Source: Murimonas intestini (lineage in GTDB: Bacteria > Bacillota > Clostridia > Lachnospirales > Lachnospiraceae). From it: a stretch of DNA of 64,000 nucleotides. The notes below the pieces were generated by a model. It was not told the DNA's origin, made no database searches, and saw only the letters and a list, made by a program, of their open reading frames with translations. The first letter of the stretch is position 1; each line of letters begins with the position of its first letter. The DNA lies in assembly GCF_024622195.1 (NCBI RefSeq), contig NZ_JANKBI010000001.1, forward strand, positions 558,001-622,000, given 5' to 3'. Below, in pieces: positions 19,026-28,086 of this stretch. The translations under genes were made by a program, and so were the position numbers.

Positions 19026-20081
19026 TCAGACTCTTATTCCAAATTTATAAATCGTAATGCTGCTGTACTCTTCGCCTGCTTTCAGGATCGAGGACGGAAA
19101 CTCATCATGATGGGGCGTGTCGGGATAAAACTGGGTCTCCATGCAGAAACCGTGGTGCGGTCCGTAAACAACCCCTTCTTTGCCTATCTGAGTATTCTCC
19201 AGGAAATTTCCCGTATACAGCTGGATCCCCGGACAGTCTGTATATACTTCCATAGTGCGGCCTGACTCCGGCTCCATAACCTCAGCGATCTTCCTGACCT
19301 CCATGCATCCGCCCCTCAGCAGGAAATTATGGTCATAGCCATGGGCCAGCCTCAGCTGCTCATCATCAGCCCCCATATCTCTTCCGATCGCTTTAGGTTC
19401 TCTGAAATCAAAGGGTGTTCCGGCCACCTCTCTGATCTCACCTGTGGGAATAGATTCTTCATCTACCGGCAGATATGCATCCGCTTCCAGCTGCAGTATA
19501 TGCCCCGTTATCTCTCCGGCATCTTGTCCTGCCAGGTTGAAATAACTGTGATTCGTCATATTTGCAATTGTATCCTGATCACATTTTCCGCTGTATTGGA
19601 TCTTCAGCTCATTTTCTTCTGTAAGCGTATATTTCACAGATACCTTAAAATTTCCCGGAAATCCCTGCTCTCCGTCCGGACTCATGCGTGAGAACATTAC
19701 TGCATTTTCCTCCTGGATAATCTGAGCATCCCAGATAAAGCTGTCATAACCATGAAAGCCGCTGTGAAGGTCATTGCCATTCTCATTCTTATCTAATTCG
19801 AATACCTGCCCGTTAATGCTGACCTGGGCGCCTTTTACCCTGTTGCAGTTGCGCCCTACTGTGGCTCCCAGATAGCCGCCATTTTCTATGTAATCAGTCA
19901 CATCCTCATAACCCAGCAAAACATCATCCAGCCTGCCGTTCTTATCAGGTGTACTTACAGCCACAAGAGTCGCGCCGTAATCTGTGACCTCTGCGCTCAT
20001 GCCATTCTTGTTTGCAAGAGTATAGATAAATGCCTCTTTCCCATCCCTTGTCATGCCAAAATCGTTCTTATTGATCCCCAT
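19026..20081 (-). CDS. galM: Aldose 1-epimerase (galactose mutarotase)
   Basis: GalM interconverts alpha and beta anomers of hexoses in the cytoplasm. This 351-residue protein has the family blocks GATVGRNCNRVKGA, NDLHSGFHGYD (catalytic His region), NHSYFNLAG with the second His, and GIQLYTGNFL. The catalytic Glu lies near GFCMETQFYPDTPHH. AAGGAGAAGAG sets ATG 20081. It stands alone downstream of the 6S RNA locus, with no other Leloir gene nearby. Confidence 0.95.
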   Translation of the reverse strand: MGINKNDFGMTRDGKEAFIYTLANKNGMSAEVTDYGATLVAVSTPDKNGRLDDVLLGYEDVTDYIENGGYLGATVGRNCNRVKGAQVSINGQVFELDKNENGNDLHSGFHGYDSFIWDAQIIQEENAVMFSRMSPDGEQGFPGNFKVSVKYTLTEENELKIQYSGKCDQDTIANMTNHSYFNLAGQDAGEITGHILQLEADAYLPVDEESIPTGEIREVAGTPFDFREPKAIGRDMGADDEQLRLAHGYDHNFLLRGGCMEVRKIAEVMEPESGRTMEVYTDCPGIQLYTGNFLENTQIGKEGVVYGPHHGFCMETQFYPDTPHHDEFPSSILKAGEEYSSITIYKFGIRV

Positions 20082-20139
20082 CTCTTCTCCTTCCAGCCCT
20101 CCCGTCACTGTCTGCAGCAGCGGAGTCTTTATATGTTTT

Positions 20140-20190
20140 CAAGATAAAAGCTGCCGTTTGACAGGATATCCGGCCTCACAGCAGCTTATG
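20140..20190 (-). terminator. Terminator after the 6S RNA locus
   Basis: On the minus strand AAGCTGCTGT (20178-20187) pairs with ACGGCAGCTT (20148-20157) and is followed by TTATCTTG. It lies a few bases beyond the 3' end of the predicted 6S RNA and ahead of galM. Confidence 0.65.
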
Positions 20191-20197
20191 CTTTTTC

Positions 20198-20393
20198 TTT
20201 AGTACCTCCCAAAATGCCGTTTCCTGTCTTCTGACTCCTAGCAATGCTAGGTGGGTAACCGCAGCCATAATCTCTGCCTTCCGCTGACCAAGGCGGCCTG
20301 ACATTAATTACAGCAATGTAGGAATCCCGTTTAAAGTAAATGTAGGTTCAAAACGACAGGAGTGTCGCACATTCCAGGAAGTACCTTTTTCTT
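20198..20393 (-). ncRNA. ssrS: 6S RNA (SsrS), RNA polymerase regulator
   Basis: A roughly 195-base transcript has no open frame. It has a textbook promoter just upstream (20401-20429) and a terminator just downstream. The two ends pair (GGAAGTAC-side 20377-20384 with the GTACCTCC-side 20202-20209), and the middle is rich in imperfect pairing, giving the long rod with a central bubble typical of 6S RNA. The blocks TTAAACGGG, CCTACATTGCTGTAAT and GGCTGCGGTTACCCACCTAGC match what I remember of clostridial 6S RNAs. 6S RNA binds the sigma-A holoenzyme in stationary phase. A covariance search (RF00013) would decide. Confidence 0.75.
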
Positions 20394-20400
20394 TATTAAG

Positions 20401-20429
20401 ATTATACTCTAGTATCTGTCTATTTTCAA
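20401..20429 (-). promoter_or_regulatory. Consensus sigma-A promoter of the 6S RNA
   Basis: On the minus strand TTGAAA (20424-20429), a 17-base spacer and TATAAT (20401-20406) stand about 8 bases before the predicted RNA start. This is one of the best promoters in the window. Confidence 0.85.
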
Positions 20430-20469
20430 TATATAATTCTATAAAGAATTTATTACCACTAATTAAAAA

Positions 20470-20505
20470 ATAACAAAAAGGGATGCTGCAAGATGCAACA
20501 TCCCC
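20470..20505 (-). terminator. Rho-independent terminator after pckA
   Basis: On the minus strand an 11-bp stem (TGTTGCATCT-side with TGCAGCATCCC, loop of three) is followed by TTTTTGTTATTTTTT. It starts 13 bases after the pckA stop. Confidence 0.85.
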
Positions 20506-20517
20506 ATTATATATTGC

Positions 20518-22209
20518 TTAGTTTAATTCGTCAACAACTTTCTGGATAGCTGCAAGAGCGTCATCCGGAAGTTTATCGTAACCGTCTTTAACAGTTGCAG
20601 TTGACTTAACAAAGTTCACACGGTCTGTCATACGTGCCTTTAACTGGCCAACGTACTCAGGATCGTTCATATCAGGAACAAATCCTTCCCAATCCATGAT
20701 CTCGATATCAGAGAATGGTCCCCACTGTTTGAAATCTGCTTTTCTTTCAACGATAGCTTCAAGGATTCCAAGAGTATCAGCAGGTTTAACCTTCTTGCCC
20801 ATGAAATCGCCAGTATTGATGATATAGCAGTCTACATTCTTCTCAGCTACGAGTTTTTTGAATTTCTCATAGTCGTTAGCCAGAGGATATGTTCTGAACG
20901 GGTTAGCATAAGGTACTACTACTAATGCGTTAGGATCAACTCCCGGTGCAAGTCTTTCTGCTGAAGAACGTTTTGTAGCCAGTGTTGCTCCCATAACAGA
21001 TGCAAGAGAAGCTCCTTTTAATTTAACAACCGGCGGGATTGTCGGGTCTTTCATGATCCAGAAGATTGCATTAACCGGCTCGTCAATCTTATCAACACGG
21101 TTCGGAGACCACAGTTTAGATTTGATAGCACGTCCGTTACCATTTCTGATATCTTCTGTTACGATCTGGATATGTCCGTCCTCATCAAGTGTTGCTGAGT
21201 TGTTCATAGATGTTAAGAGATATTTGTTATCTTCACATCCAACCGGATAATCCTGTGTCTTATCAAAGTAAGTAGGCTCAAGAGCGATAGATGCACATGT
21301 ATCAGTGTTGATGATGAATGCGTCATCATGAAGCACTTTGATGCCGTATTTTCCGTCATGCTTAGCATGTGTCAGAGTAGACTTACCTGATCCTGACAGA
21401 CCATAAACAGATGCTACATATTTAGATCCGTCTGCTAATGTATATTCTTTCTGTCCGCCGTGGCAGGAGGCATATCCGTTACGGTTTGCAATAGCCCATG
21501 CCATTGTCAGTGTGCCTTTTTTGTGCTCTCCGAAGTATCTCATACCAAGGATACATGCACAGTTCTGGTTTGTATTGAAGTAGCAAAGAGTCTGAGGATC
21601 GCTCAGGCAGCTGAAATCAACGCCCGGATGCTCAACCGGTGACCACTGGGGATCAGAGAAGATATAGATATCTGCTTCTTTTCCATCACCTACTGCTTTG
21701 GAGTTCTTGTACATCTTAACATATTCATCAGACATATACTGGAAGTTCAGCATCCAGGAATACATGATGTTCTCTTCTCCTTCCGGGATCAGAAGGTGAG
21801 CTTTTACCATGAATTCAGGATCAAGGCCTACATAAACCTCTGCATGGTACATTGTTTTCCAGCGTGACTCATATACAGCGTCCATAGCCACTTTATCAAG
21901 TGCTGCGCAGTCAACTCCCGGTTCACCGGCAATACGGCGTGCTGCAGCATAACGGCCTGTGATAGCGCCATCGTTGAATAAGAGAACTTTTGCATCCGGT
22001 TCCAGACCGAATTCCTCTCCTCTGTATACTGGCATATCTGTAACGATTGTTCCTGTTGAGTTTTTAGCTAATTCATAAGCCTCTTTTAAAGTGTTTACTT
22101 TAACTACGTTGTTTCCGTAGAAAGCTGCTTCGATAATGGAACGGGTCTTTGCAAAACCAGTTTTGCCAGCGCCGATTTCATTAAGTGGATAATACGCTTT
22201 TGTTGACAT
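20518..22209 (-). CDS. pckA: Phosphoenolpyruvate carboxykinase (ATP type)
   Basis: PckA interconverts oxaloacetate and phosphoenolpyruvate in the cytoplasm with ATP/ADP. The protein is 563 residues, slightly longer than the usual 530-540. It has the P-loop YGLSGSGKSTLTHAKH (about residue 260) and the metal-binding HDDAFI. The order of blocks is that of the Lachnospiraceae-like ATP-type enzyme. AGGAGGACATAAG precedes ATG 22209. It has its own promoter and terminator, so it is monocistronic. In fermenting gut Clostridia the enzyme often runs towards oxaloacetate (inference). Confidence 0.93.
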   Translation of the reverse strand: MSTKAYYPLNEIGAGKTGFAKTRSIIEAAFYGNNVVKVNTLKEAYELAKNSTGTIVTDMPVYRGEEFGLEPDAKVLLFNDGAITGRYAAARRIAGEPGVDCAALDKVAMDAVYESRWKTMYHAEVYVGLDPEFMVKAHLLIPEGEENIMYSWMLNFQYMSDEYVKMYKNSKAVGDGKEADIYIFSDPQWSPVEHPGVDFSCLSDPQTLCYFNTNQNCACILGMRYFGEHKKGTLTMAWAIANRNGYASCHGGQKEYTLADGSKYVASVYGLSGSGKSTLTHAKHDGKYGIKVLHDDAFIINTDTCASIALEPTYFDKTQDYPVGCEDNKYLLTSMNNSATLDEDGHIQIVTEDIRNGNGRAIKSKLWSPNRVDKIDEPVNAIFWIMKDPTIPPVVKLKGASLASVMGATLATKRSSAERLAPGVDPNALVVVPYANPFRTYPLANDYEKFKKLVAEKNVDCYIINTGDFMGKKVKPADTLGILEAIVERKADFKQWGPFSDIEIMDWEGFVPDMNDPEYVGQLKARMTDRVNFVKSTATVKDGYDKLPDDALAAIQKVVDELN

Positions 22210-22240
22210 CTTATGTCCTCCTTTATCAAAATTTGGCTTC

Positions 22241-22269
22241 ATTATCTCATTTTCAAAGTCAAATGTCAA
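22241..22269 (-). promoter_or_regulatory. Sigma-A promoter of pckA
   Basis: On the minus strand TTGACA (22264-22269), a 17-base spacer and GATAAT (22241-22246) lie about 25 bases before the ribosome site. Confidence 0.85.
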
Positions 22270-22323
22270 GTATTTAACAAAGCCAGTTTACGATTTTACA
22301 GCTTTTTAATAATTTGGCCTGTC

Positions 22324-22668
22324 CTACCAGAACTTTTTAACAGATTTCTTAACTGCCACAGCAAACCAGATGACAAGCACCAGAAAAACTACTGTGATTG
22401 CCAGGTACCAGGAACCCATAAAGTTAGTATAGTCATTGATAAGCCCTGCACCTCCGCAGATAAGCGCGCCTATTCCCAGCGCCAAAAGCCTGGGCCCCAT
22501 ATATTCCATATAAGCCTTCTTATCCTTGCAGCGCTTCAGAGGAGTAGTCGGATTTAAAAGAAGATTCTCCTTCACCTCCCCCTTCACCTTCATCAGGTAA
22601 TATGCATACAGTATGTAAACACCGCATCCCAGGACTATGACGTCCAGGAGCACAAACATTGAGTCCAT
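22324..22668 (-). CDS. Small uncharacterised membrane protein
   Basis: This 114-residue protein has three hydrophobic segments (about 7-25, 60-78, 88-105) and a basic middle (PTTPLKRCKDKKAYMEYMGPR). GGGGGGAG precedes ATG 22668. It starts 12 bases after the thrC stop and so is in that transcript. I do not recognise a family with a known function; similar small three-helix proteins are common in Lachnospiraceae. Confidence 0.75.
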   Translation of the reverse strand: MDSMFVLLDVIVLGCGVYILYAYYLMKVKGEVKENLLLNPTTPLKRCKDKKAYMEYMGPRLLALGIGALICGGAGLINDYTNFMGSWYLAITVVFLVLVIWFAVAVKKSVKKFW

Positions 22669-22680
22669 ATTCTCCCCCCT

Positions 22681-24168
22681 CTATATTCCCAGGAATTTCT
22701 TAACAGTATCTTTCATATCAGCCGCATCCACAACTGTATCATGGAGCACAGGGGCATTTCTGATCTCATCTATAGCCCTGGGCACAGCAACTCCTGATAT
22801 TTTATTCAGTTCATCCACCAGTTCAAAATCTGACATGGCATCATATTTTTTATCGACAGCATCCATGACACTTCTAGTAAACTTATACGGGCTGGCTGTA
22901 GAAGCTATGACTGTCACTGCCGTATCGCCAGTCTCCTCCGCATACTTGCGGTAAACCCTGGAGGCCACAGCTGTGTGCGTATCCAGAACATAACCTGTCT
23001 TGCGGTAAAGCCCGGCTATCTCATCAGCTGTCTCCGCCTCTGTGGCATAGTTGCCGTAGAAATCCGCCAGTTTTTCCTTCATGTCTTCTGTAATCTCATA
23101 TCTGCCGTCTTTTACGAGAGCTTCCATCATCTGACGGTTCTTACTGTCATCTTCCCCTGCTATACGGTACAGCAGCCTCTCCAGATTGCTGGAGATCAGG
23201 ATATCCATGGAGGGTGATGTAGTCAGGATAAACTCTCTGTTTCTGTCATATGTGCCTGTTCCCAGGAAATCATAAAGCACTCTGTTTTCATTTGAAGCGC
23301 AGATAAGCTTCCTGATAGGAACTCCCATATTCTTTGCATAATAAGCTGCCAGTATATTTCCAAAATTGCCTGTGGGAACGACAACATTTATCTCTTCACC
23401 ATTTTTGATGTCCCCTGCAGCATAGAGCTTTGCATATGCATAGACATAATATACGATCTGAGGCACCAGTCTTCCGATATTGATAGAATTTGCAGATGAG
23501 AACTGGAATCCGGCAGATGCCATCTCCTTTTCCAGATCTTTATCTCCAAAGATCTTCTTTACCCCTGTCTGTGCATCATCAAAATTCCCCCTGATACCTA
23601 CAACAAATGTATTGTCCCCCTTCTGGGTCACCATCTGTTTTTCCTGAATCGGGCTGACGCCTGACTTCGGATAGAAGACCACGATCCTGGTACCGGGAAC
23701 ATCCGCAAATCCGGCAAGCGCTGCCTTTCCTGTATCTCCTGAAGTAGCAGTCAGGATCACGATTTCGTTAGAAATATGGTTTTTCTTTGCTGCTGTGGTC
23801 ATCAGATGCGGAAGAATAGACAGCGCCATATCCTTAAAAGCTATCGTAGCGCCGTGGAACAGTTCCAGATAATAGACTCCATCTTCCTTCTTCAGAGGCG
23901 CGATCTCCTCTGTGTCAAACTTTTCATCATAGGCTCTGGCAATGCAGCTTTTCAGCTCTTCTTCCGTAAAATCTGTCAGATACTGTTTCATCACAGCATA
24001 CGCAGTTTCCTGATAGCTCATACCTGCCAGTTCATCCATGCCGGCATCCAGCTTCGGGATCATTGTTGGGACAAATAATCCGCCATCCTCTGCAAGGCCC
24101 TTTAAAATAGCCTGTGAAGCTGTTACTGTGGTATCACTGTTTCTCGTACTTTTGTATAGAAGCTCCAT
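22681..24168 (-). CDS. thrC: Threonine synthase
   Basis: ThrC converts O-phosphohomoserine to threonine with pyridoxal phosphate. The 495-residue protein has the long bacterial form. The PLP lysine lies in FHGATIAFKDMALSIL (about residue 110), followed by LTATSGDTGKAAL and the phosphate-binding PTGNFGNILAAYYAKNMG. ATG 24168 is favoured over an ATG three codons upstream because GGATGGGAAAT precedes it. It leads an operon with the 114-residue membrane protein; hom and thrB are not in this window. Confidence 0.96.
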   Translation of the reverse strand: MELLYKSTRNSDTTVTASQAILKGLAEDGGLFVPTMIPKLDAGMDELAGMSYQETAYAVMKQYLTDFTEEELKSCIARAYDEKFDTEEIAPLKKEDGVYYLELFHGATIAFKDMALSILPHLMTTAAKKNHISNEIVILTATSGDTGKAALAGFADVPGTRIVVFYPKSGVSPIQEKQMVTQKGDNTFVVGIRGNFDDAQTGVKKIFGDKDLEKEMASAGFQFSSANSINIGRLVPQIVYYVYAYAKLYAAGDIKNGEEINVVVPTGNFGNILAAYYAKNMGVPIRKLICASNENRVLYDFLGTGTYDRNREFILTTSPSMDILISSNLERLLYRIAGEDDSKNRQMMEALVKDGRYEITEDMKEKLADFYGNYATEAETADEIAGLYRKTGYVLDTHTAVASRVYRKYAEETGDTAVTVIASTASPYKFTRSVMDAVDKKYDAMSDFELVDELNKISGVAVPRAIDEIRNAPVLHDTVVDAADMKDTVKKFLGI

Positions 24169-24251
24169 ATTTCCCATCCTTTGCTCTTTCTTTGTTTTCT
24201 TATCCGGCTCACCTCTGTGAAAAAATGAAGCCGAAAACTTCTCAATTTATA

Positions 24252-24280
24252 ATTATAGCATAGAATTTAGCACTGTACAA
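24252..24280 (-). promoter_or_regulatory. Sigma-A promoter of thrC
   Basis: On the minus strand TTGTAC (24275-24280), a 17-base spacer and TATAAT (24252-24257) lie about 85 bases before the start. No riboswitch fold is obvious in the leader. Confidence 0.8.
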
Positions 24281-24314
24281 GGCAAAACTAAAGCAGACTT
24301 TACGCGAAATTAAT

Positions 24315-24358
24315 CGAAAGAGCGCTGCCCGGCTATACAGCCCTGCAGCGCTCTTTCG
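24315..24358. terminator. Perfect 14-bp hairpin terminator after the SleB-like gene
   Basis: CGAAAGAGCGCTGC (24315-24328) pairs exactly with GCAGCGCTCTTTCG (24345-24358). The stem starts 13 bases beyond the stop of the minus-strand hydrolase gene. The T-run is weak, but the stem is very stable. Confidence 0.7.
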
Positions 24359-24370
24359 TACTTTGCATCA

Positions 24371-25213
24371 CTATTCGGCAAATTTGTAATACTCATGCCC
24401 GCCATACTCGAACATCCATTCCAGCGTGTCATCAAACCACTCAGCATTGTGCTCATCAGCACTCGACCTGGCAATGAAGAAAAGCGCTCCTTTCGAGTTA
24501 TCTTCCCCATCCAGTGCCCTGTCTACAGCCTCTATGGTACTGTCTGTAATATCTACGCTGTAAATACGGCCGTCACTCGTCGGCGAAAACTGCGGTGAAC
24601 CGCCAACCGTCTGCCAGACCACATCATAAATATTGTCCGGAAAATGGCTGTCCTCCACCCTATTGAGCACAACATTTGCCACTAACATCTTGCTGTAGGT
24701 ATCCCCGCCTGTAGCTTCAGCTTCTACAATCTGCAGAAGTGCATAATAATCCTCTACAGGCATCTGATGCTGACGCACTGCCAGCTGGGATATGTACCCG
24801 ATACCGCTCATAGCCTTCAGGCCTTTTTCTACAGATATCCTGTTCAAGGCACCCTTGCTTGCCTTTGAATTTCCAACCAGGACATCTTCATGAGCATTCT
24901 CGATGCTTTTGGAGCTGGCCGCCGCAGAATACTCCTCCAGGCTGGTGACACTGTTAACAACACCCATCAGCCCCGCCTGAAGTTCATTGGGGATATTTTC
25001 TTCATCCCCCGACTCTGCTTCCTTGTCCTTTGAATTCTGGACGGCATAGACTTTGTTTTTGCCCCCACCTGAAAAGCCGGCGGCACCCAAAACCACCACA
25101 GCAAGTACGGCAATGCCGGCCACAATTATTGCGCATTCCCTATAGGTGCGCTTCGTCAACGCCTGTTTTATGAAATTCCATGCTCTGCAGAAAATTTCCT
25201 TCAGCCATAACAT
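24371..25213 (-). CDS. Cell wall hydrolase, SleB/Hydrolase_2 family
   Basis: The protein is 280 residues. An N-terminal membrane helix (about 27-46) is followed by a low-complexity stretch and the SleB catalytic domain (about 155-278). That domain has YYALLQIVEAEATGG with the conserved catalytic-type Glu, MLVANVVLNRV, VVWQ and a QFSPTSDGRIY block. In the family, SleB/CwlJ proteins cleave spore-cortex peptidoglycan during germination. The anchor and spacer suggest a wall-exposed enzyme. GGGAGGTACG precedes the ATG. It lies downstream of an AT-rich 580-base gap. Confidence 0.9.
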   Translation of the reverse strand: MLWLKEIFCRAWNFIKQALTKRTYRECAIIVAGIAVLAVVVLGAAGFSGGGKNKVYAVQNSKDKEAESGDEENIPNELQAGLMGVVNSVTSLEEYSAAASSKSIENAHEDVLVGNSKASKGALNRISVEKGLKAMSGIGYISQLAVRQHQMPVEDYYALLQIVEAEATGGDTYSKMLVANVVLNRVEDSHFPDNIYDVVWQTVGGSPQFSPTSDGRIYSVDITDSTIEAVDRALDGEDNSKGALFFIARSSADEHNAEWFDDTLEWMFEYGGHEYYKFAE

Positions 25214-25797
25214 CTTACCGTACCTCCCTCCTTTTCTAAATATTTTCGCAACTCTCCGGCACCTGCTGCTCCCGGTCCTGCAGACCAGCCTGAACCGGAT
25301 AGTTACATATTATCTATCTAATCTATGGAAAATACTCTTTTTCGAAGAGACTATGCGCCTTTTTTCGATGGAGTAATCTATGTCGCCCTTAGTAATTGAA
25401 ATTATATTGAAATTAAAATCAAGTGTCAAGTATGGTTTCATAATTTTGTAATATCTTACATGGCATTTTTTTAGCTCAGCAGCCTTTTTATGAGATATCC
25501 ACAAAATATTTTGATAATTCCCCCTATTATTTTATGCATTTTTACATCTGCTCATTTTTTTGTATTTCCATTTTTTATGAAACATTTTTCTACATTTTAC
25601 AACATTTTACATTTTTATTTCGTTTCTATTTATTTTTTAAATATTTCTTTAAATCCATTTAACATTTTTGAAATATATCTCATACTGCTTCTCTGCTGAA
25701 AAAACGTAAAGGCAGACTGCTATGATAATCCTCAAAAGAATCACATAATAGCCTGCCCTAATTCTATCTTTTGCTGCCTTTTATCCGGTTGCCAAAT
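25214..25797. other. AT-rich intergenic region without a supported gene
   Basis: This 584-base stretch is extremely T-rich on the plus strand between 25480 and 25700. The open frames in it code only for Phe/Ile/Leu strings without ribosome sites and look accidental. It contains the leuA terminator at its right end. The remainder would hold the promoter of the SleB-like gene, but I see no convincing -35/-10 pair. Confidence 0.6.
25700..25758 (-). terminator. Rho-independent terminator after leuA
   Basis: On the minus strand a long imperfect stem (GGCAGGCTATTATGTGAT with ATTATCATAGCAGTCTGCC) is followed by TTTACGTTTTTT. It begins about 40 bases after the leuA stop. Confidence 0.75.
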
Positions 25798-27459
25798 TTA
25801 TGCTGTCTCTTTATTATTGATAGCTGTCACAAGAGCATTGATAGATGCCCGGATAATATCCTGATCTACTCCGGCGCCCCAGTACAGGCTGTCATTCTTA
25901 TCCTTGATTCCCACATATGCGATAGCCCTTGAGCTGGAACTCTGTTCCAGAGCATGCTCCTGATAAGTTACAAGGTCATATTCCAGATGATAGCATTTCT
26001 TCAGGGCATTGCTTACTGCATTGAGACGTCCGTTTCCGGAAGCAATAGCCACCCGTGATTCACCGTTGCATGTAACAGTCACTTCAGCAATGATGCCGTT
26101 GTGCTGTTTGAAATGTACTTCTGTAATATTATAAGGAGTCTGAATATCTTCATATTTCTCTTTAAACAGTTCAAATATTTCTTCTGGCTGCAGCTCTTTA
26201 TGCTGTTCATCAGAAACTCCTTTGGCTGCATATCCCATAGCTTCACGCATTTTTGCCGGAAGATTCAGGCCGAAGTTCTGCTCCAGGATATATCCCACGC
26301 CACCCTTTCCGGACTGGCTGTTGATACGGATAACATCAGCTTCATAACGCCTTCCCACATCAGTGGGATCAACAGGAAGATATGGAACTGTCCAGTACTG
26401 GCAGTCGTTCTCTTCTCTGTATTTCATACCCTTTGCAATAGCATCCTGATGTGACCCTGAGAATGCTGCAAATACAAGTGCGCCGCTGTACGGGCTTCTC
26501 ATATCAATGCTCATTCCTGTAAATTTCTCATATTGTTCACTTACATATGGCATATCTGTAAAGTCCAGTTCAGGGTCCACACCCTGTGAGAACATATTCA
26601 TGGCAAGAGTCACTATGTCTACATTTCCTGTCCTCTCACCATTGCCAAACAGTGTTCCTTCTATTCTGTCGGCTCCTGCCAGTATCCCCATCTCAGCGTC
26701 TGACACGCCGCAGCCCCTGTCATTATGCGGATGCAGAGAAAGTATCACGTTTTCGCGGTATTTCATATGGGTGCTCATGTATTCAATCTGGCTGGCATAT
26801 ACATGCGGCATTGAATGCTGGACCGTGCTGGGCAGATTAATGATCACTTTGTTGTCAGGCGTTGGCTGCCAAACATCCAGCACGGCATTGCAGACCTCCA
26901 GAGAATACTCAACTTCTGTGCCCGTAAAGCTCTCAGGGCTGTATTCAAATGAAAAGTTTCCTTCAGTCTCAGCTGCCAGTTTCTTTAAGAGCGCTGCCCC
27001 GTCGACAGCGATCTTCAGGATCTCCTCTTTTGACTTTTTAAATACCTGCTCTCTCTGTGCAAGAGATGTGGAATTATAAACATGGACTACTGCCTTCTTT
27101 GCCCCGTTCAAAGCCTCGAATGTCTTGCGGATAATATGTTCCCTGGCCTGTGTGAGCACCTGAATCGTAACATCCTCCGGTATCAGGTTCTGCTCGATAA
27201 GCGCTCTCAAAAAATTATATTCTGTATCAGAAGCTGCGGGAAATCCCACTTCTATCTCTTTGAAACCAACTTTTACAAGAAGCTTGAAGAATTCAATTTT
27301 CTGGTCCAGTGTCATCGGTACTATCAGCGCCTGGTTGCCGTCACGAAGATCTACACTGCACCATATAGGGGCTTTCTCAATATGATCCTTCTCCACCCAT
27401 TTAAAAGACGGTTCTGGCGGCATGAAATACTGCCTGGTATACTTTTCAAAATTTTTCAT
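25798..27459 (-). CDS. leuA: 2-isopropylmalate synthase
   Basis: LeuA condenses acetyl-CoA with 2-ketoisovalerate, the committed leucine step. The 553-residue protein has the catalytic signature CSVDLRDGNQAL (about residue 36, metal-binding Asp), LHPHNDRGCGVSDAEMGILAGADRIEGTLFGNGERTGNVD (in parts; metal His pair) and the C-terminal LeuA allosteric domain (about 420-550) for leucine feedback. The length and the early SFKWVEKDHIEKAP block resemble the actinobacterial/clostridial alpha-IPMS class. AGGAG precedes ATG 27459. A leucine T-box precedes it. Confidence 0.95.
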   Translation of the reverse strand: MKNFEKYTRQYFMPPEPSFKWVEKDHIEKAPIWCSVDLRDGNQALIVPMTLDQKIEFFKLLVKVGFKEIEVGFPAASDTEYNFLRALIEQNLIPEDVTIQVLTQAREHIIRKTFEALNGAKKAVVHVYNSTSLAQREQVFKKSKEEILKIAVDGAALLKKLAAETEGNFSFEYSPESFTGTEVEYSLEVCNAVLDVWQPTPDNKVIINLPSTVQHSMPHVYASQIEYMSTHMKYRENVILSLHPHNDRGCGVSDAEMGILAGADRIEGTLFGNGERTGNVDIVTLAMNMFSQGVDPELDFTDMPYVSEQYEKFTGMSIDMRSPYSGALVFAAFSGSHQDAIAKGMKYREENDCQYWTVPYLPVDPTDVGRRYEADVIRINSQSGKGGVGYILEQNFGLNLPAKMREAMGYAAKGVSDEQHKELQPEEIFELFKEKYEDIQTPYNITEVHFKQHNGIIAEVTVTCNGESRVAIASGNGRLNAVSNALKKCYHLEYDLVTYQEHALEQSSSSRAIAYVGIKDKNDSLYWGAGVDQDIIRASINALVTAINNKETA

Positions 27460-27644
27460 ATCCATTCTCCTTTTCTTTTCTGATTCCTGCCGCCTGCACC
27501 ATACCGGCAGCGGTCCTGCTTCTTACTATATATAGTAATTTTCAGTGATAATATGAAGCGGTTTTCAGAAGGGTCTGCAGTCTACGCGTGAATAACCTGA
27601 CAAGAGTTCTTTTATACCGGTGAACCCATATGGCTTTTCCGGAA

Positions 27645-27965
27645 ACTAAAAAAGCCCCCCATCTCCTGACATCTGCTGTCATTAGAGACGAAAGACTGAC
27701 TCTGCATGTCTTACGCGGTACCACTCTATTTTATGAATTACTTCATACTCTCTGCGGATACGGGTCCAATTGCTGAACATTATATCCTCCCAGGATAACG
27801 GTAGGGTTCCGTCTGCGCCTACTCTTCCATACATCATGAAATTTGGGGCAGCCGCTCCAAGGTGAGTTCCCATCCATCCTTCTGCCGTCTCACACCAGCC
27901 GCCGGCTCTCTGTAATCAGAACGAATCGTACTATTCCTCTTCATTGCATTCTCTATTATCAACTG
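27645..27965 (-). promoter_or_regulatory. T-box leader, leucine-specific (CUC specifier)
   Basis: On the minus strand the T-box core AGAGTGGTACCGCG lies at 27714-27727. The terminator stem that follows (CGTCTC..TGACA with TGTCA.GGAGATG) ends in GGGGGGCTTTTTT (27648-27690). In stem I the specifier loop reads GGAA-CUC-ACCUUGGAGC, placing CUC (Leu) at 27864-27866 with the same spacing as the Phe leader. Leucyl-tRNA starvation should therefore induce leuA. Confidence 0.93.
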
Positions 27966-27970
27966 AGTCT

Positions 27971-27999
27971 AAGATATCATTTTTGTTTCATATTGTCAA
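27971..27999 (-). promoter_or_regulatory. Sigma-A promoter of the leuA T-box transcript
   Basis: On the minus strand TTGACA (27994-27999), 17 bases and TATCTT (27971-27976). Confidence 0.8.
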
Positions 28000-28086
28000 G
28001 CAGAATTTAGTTTCAAAAAAGTTCTGGTAATTTGATCCTTTTTATGGTTATAATAAAAAATAGGCTAAAAAGGAGAACTTAACACT

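Noticed and set aside
25490..25699. Plus-strand 69-residue hydrophobic frame
   Set aside because: It lies in an extreme T-rich stretch, has no ribosome site and is mostly Phe/Ile/Leu by composition.
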